A stretch of DNA of 7,145 nt from Treponema sp. (GTDB lineage Bacteria > Spirochaetota > Spirochaetia > Treponematales > Breznakiellaceae). Both the position numbers and the translations under genes were made by a program. The DNA lies in assembly GCA_031270205.1 (NCBI GenBank), contig JAISYA010000162.1, forward strand, positions 1 through 7,145, in the 5' to 3' direction. The notes below the pieces were generated by a model. It searched no databases. It saw only the letters and a list, made by a program, of their open reading frames with translations, and was not told the origin of the DNA. Position 1 is the first letter of the stretch; each line of letters opens with the position of its first letter. Positions 5,988 through 7,145 of the stretch are shown in pieces.

Positions 5988-6752
5988 ATGGCAATTGACT
6001 TTGTCGTAAAAGACCTGATCCACAAGATCATCGCCAAGTTCATCCACGCCTATCTGCCGGGGGCCAAAAAGCCCTATTACCTTAAGGCCGTGTTCGAGAC
6101 CAAGCTGGACATCCACGGCCTGGCCAGCAAGGCGGACGTGTACAACATCGAAACCAACCCCAAAGTTATCGAGGAGGGGCTTGAGGCCGCCTGCCGGCTT
6201 ATCTACTACCTTACCGCGGACGGCTACCAGATCGACATCCCGATTTTCAACACCAAAGTACGCCTGCCCGGCGAGTACGAGGGCGCGGAGATCGGCCTTG
6301 CCGAGGGGATGAAGCCGGCGATACGCATGCGGCCGGCCAAAGAATTCCGCGAATACATCGAGCGGAACGTCCAGGTACTGATTGACGGCATTGAGGGGGA
6401 GAACGGCCTTATCGCCGAGGCGCTTGACGAGAAGACCGGGGAGATTGACGAAGGGGCCACAATCGGCAATGTGCTGACCATCCGCGGCTACGGGCTAAAG
6501 ATCGAGAGCGACGCGGCGCACGAGGCGCAGATGGGCGTGTTCTTCCAGCCCTCGTCGGGCCTGCCCCTCAAGGCGGAAGTGGTGCCGGTAAACGAGCCAA
6601 AGACCCTGAAAGTGATTGTGCCCGCCACGCTTACCGCCGGCACGGAGTATTTCCTGCGTATCTTTACGATGAGTTCGGCCCACGGCGGGGGCAAGCCGCT
6701 GAAAGAAGTCCGCGACATGAAGTCGGACTTCAAGGTAACCGCGCAGCAATAG
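5988..6752 (+). CDS. HU-like DNA-binding / DUF4469 domain protein
   Basis: The protein has 254 residues, with no signal peptide or membrane segment. Residues about 1-130 resemble the HU/IHF-like DNA-binding domain found fused to DUF4469 (EEGLEAACRLIYYLTADGYQIDIPIF, followed by a basic RMRPAKEFR segment). Residues about 145-252 form the DUF4469 Ig-like domain (KTGEIDEGATIGNVLTIRGYGL, VNEPKTLKVIVPATLTAGTEY, GGGKPLKEVRDMKSDFKV). Such proteins occur in treponemes and Bacteroidetes, and their role is not established. The ATG at 5988 has a near-perfect ribosome binding site. Upstream lie a structured leader, a terminator and a microsatellite-bearing small ORF. Directly downstream (5 bp after the TAG) is a tandem palindromic array. 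If the protein binds DNA, the leader inverted repeat or the array are possible targets, but this is speculation. Confidence 0.88.
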   Translation: MAIDFVVKDLIHKIIAKFIHAYLPGAKKPYYLKAVFETKLDIHGLASKADVYNIETNPKVIEEGLEAACRLIYYLTADGYQIDIPIFNTKVRLPGEYEGAEIGLAEGMKPAIRMRPAKEFREYIERNVQVLIDGIEGENGLIAEALDEKTGEIDEGATIGNVLTIRGYGLKIESDAAHEAQMGVFFQPSSGLPLKAEVVPVNEPKTLKVIVPATLTAGTEYFLRIFTMSSAHGGGKPLKEVRDMKSDFKVTAQQ

Positions 6753-6757
6753 CGCCC

Positions 6758-7003
6758 TGGATCGGGACTCCGATCAGCACTGGATCGGAACCCCGATCAG
6801 CATTGGATCGGGACTCCGATCAGCACTGGATCGGAACCCCGATCAGCATTGGATCGGAACCCCGATCAACCACTGGATCGGGACTCCGATCAGCACTGGA
6901 TCGGGATACCGATCCACATTGGATCGGGATACCGATCCGCATTGGATCGGGATACCGATCCGCATTGGATCGGGATACCGATCCGCATTGGATCGGGATA
7001 CCG
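6758..7003. repeat. Tandem array of 23-bp palindromic units (10 full, 1 partial)
   Basis: Units start at 6758, 6781, 6804, 6827, 6850, 6874, 6897, 6920, 6943, 6966 and 6989. All are 23 bp except the fifth (24 bp) and the last (first 15 bp only). Each starts TGGATCGG and contains an inverted repeat GATCGG-N4-CCGATC. Three sub-types differ in the 4-nt centre: GACT (units 1, 3, 6), AACC (2, 4, 5) and GATA (7-11). The GATA type has a longer stem, GGATCGG/CCGATCC. The order A-B-A-B-B-A followed by five C units suggests local duplication. There are no spacers, so it is not CRISPR. There are 21 GATC sites in 246 bp. It begins 5 bp after the DUF4469 stop, so it may form a chain of hairpins in the 3' UTR. 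No U-tract follows. Confidence 0.95.
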
Positions 7004-7044
7004 CCCAGTAAACGCACGGCTGCGGGCGTGCGGTTATTGAGCGC

Positions 7045-7073
7045 TTGAAAAAAATGGAATATGCGTTTATACT
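7045..7073 (+). promoter_or_regulatory. Sigma70-type promoter of the right-edge gene
   Basis: TTGAAA (7045-7050) and TATACT (7068-7073) are separated by 17 bp. The usual start distance (about 7 nt) falls on 7080, which is the A of the ATG of the next gene. This suggests a leaderless or nearly leaderless transcript. Confidence 0.6.
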
Positions 7074-7079
7074 GTGAAT

Positions 7080-7145
7080 ATGAGTAACGCAAACAGTCCT
7101 TCTGATATTGTGGGGAAAAAGGTCTTTTTTTTGTATCCCACGGCG
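7080..7145 (+). CDS. 5' end of a gene running off the window
   Basis: The ATG at 7080-7082 opens a frame that stays open for 22 codons to the window edge, starting MSNANSPSDIVGKKVFFLYP. The IVGKKVFFLYP stretch looks like the first beta-strand of a globular cytoplasmic protein. It reminds me of the N-terminus of spirochaete PilZ-domain proteins, but too little is present to assign a family. No Shine-Dalgarno precedes the ATG, and the predicted transcription start coincides with it. A GTG at 7110 is an alternative start, also without a clear ribosome binding site. Confidence 0.6.
   Translation, partial: MSNANSPSDIVGKKVFFLYPTA

Noticed and set aside
6758..7003. CRISPR array
   Set aside because: The units are directly adjacent with no spacers, and no cas gene is visible.
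7013..7032. Hairpin CGCACG / CGTGCG as terminator of the DUF4469 unit
   Set aside because: The stem is only 6 bp and the following bases (GTTATTGAG) do not form a U-tract. It may still fold but is not convincing as a terminator.
6803..7092. Open frames on both strands within the 23-bp repeat array
   Set aside because: A 23-bp period leaves frames open by chance. The repetitive translations (Asp/Arg/Ile/Pro/Gly) have no ribosome binding site and simply mirror the palindromic DNA.

Overview
The window looks like chromosome from a spirochaete, most likely a gut-type Treponema. This rests on an EF-G of the spirochaete/mitochondrial EFG1 type, a HU-like/DUF4469 protein of the kind common in treponemes and Bacteroidetes, and a LysM-M23 peptidase next to a GerM-domain protein in a non-sporulating setting. 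It also has GC-rich genes and dispersed palindromic repeats. The assignment is from recalled family features, not from a search.

Left part, all on the minus strand (transcribed right to left). An operon of three genes starts at a clear sigma70-type promoter (5553-5581): a membrane-anchored LysM-LysM-M23 peptidase (4475-5521), a membrane-anchored GerM-domain protein with a long Pro-rich linker (3565-4413), and a YjbQ/UPF0047 protein (3146-3553). The first two are envelope proteins. YjbQ is translationally close-coupled, with its ribosome binding site overlapping the GerM stop codon. A second promoter (3104-3132) drives the elongation factor EF-G1 (934-3012, TTG start). EF-G1 is followed after 70 bp by a small RecA/KaiC-like P-loop ATPase of unknown role (159-863). 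A dispersed palindromic repeat sits between these two genes (900-927), and a second, perfect copy lies beyond the ATPase (43-70).

Right part, on the plus strand. A promoter (5610-5638) diverges from the peptidase promoter. It is followed by a 38-codon small ORF containing a (CT)14 microsatellite, a strong intrinsic terminator (5845-5887), a heavily structured leader (a 14-bp perfect inverted repeat and a GC hairpin abutting a near-perfect Shine-Dalgarno), and then a HU-like/DUF4469 gene (5988-6752). I see no separate promoter between the terminator and that gene. The layout therefore resembles a transcription attenuator whose leader ORF is phase-variable. In the 14-repeat state translation stops 62 nt before the terminator stem, while gain or loss of one CT unit would carry ribosomes through it. 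This is the most interesting signal in the window and is an inference from sequence alone.

Five bases after the DUF4469 stop begins a 246-bp array of ten full and one partial 23-bp palindromic units, with three sub-types and 21 GATC sites. The window ends in the first 22 codons of another gene. Its promoter is placed so that the transcript would begin at or next to the ATG (possible leaderless mRNA).

Regions without genes: 5522-5987 and 6753-7079 are the only gene-free stretches over 300 bases apart from the small ORF, and both are filled by the regulatory and repeat features listed.
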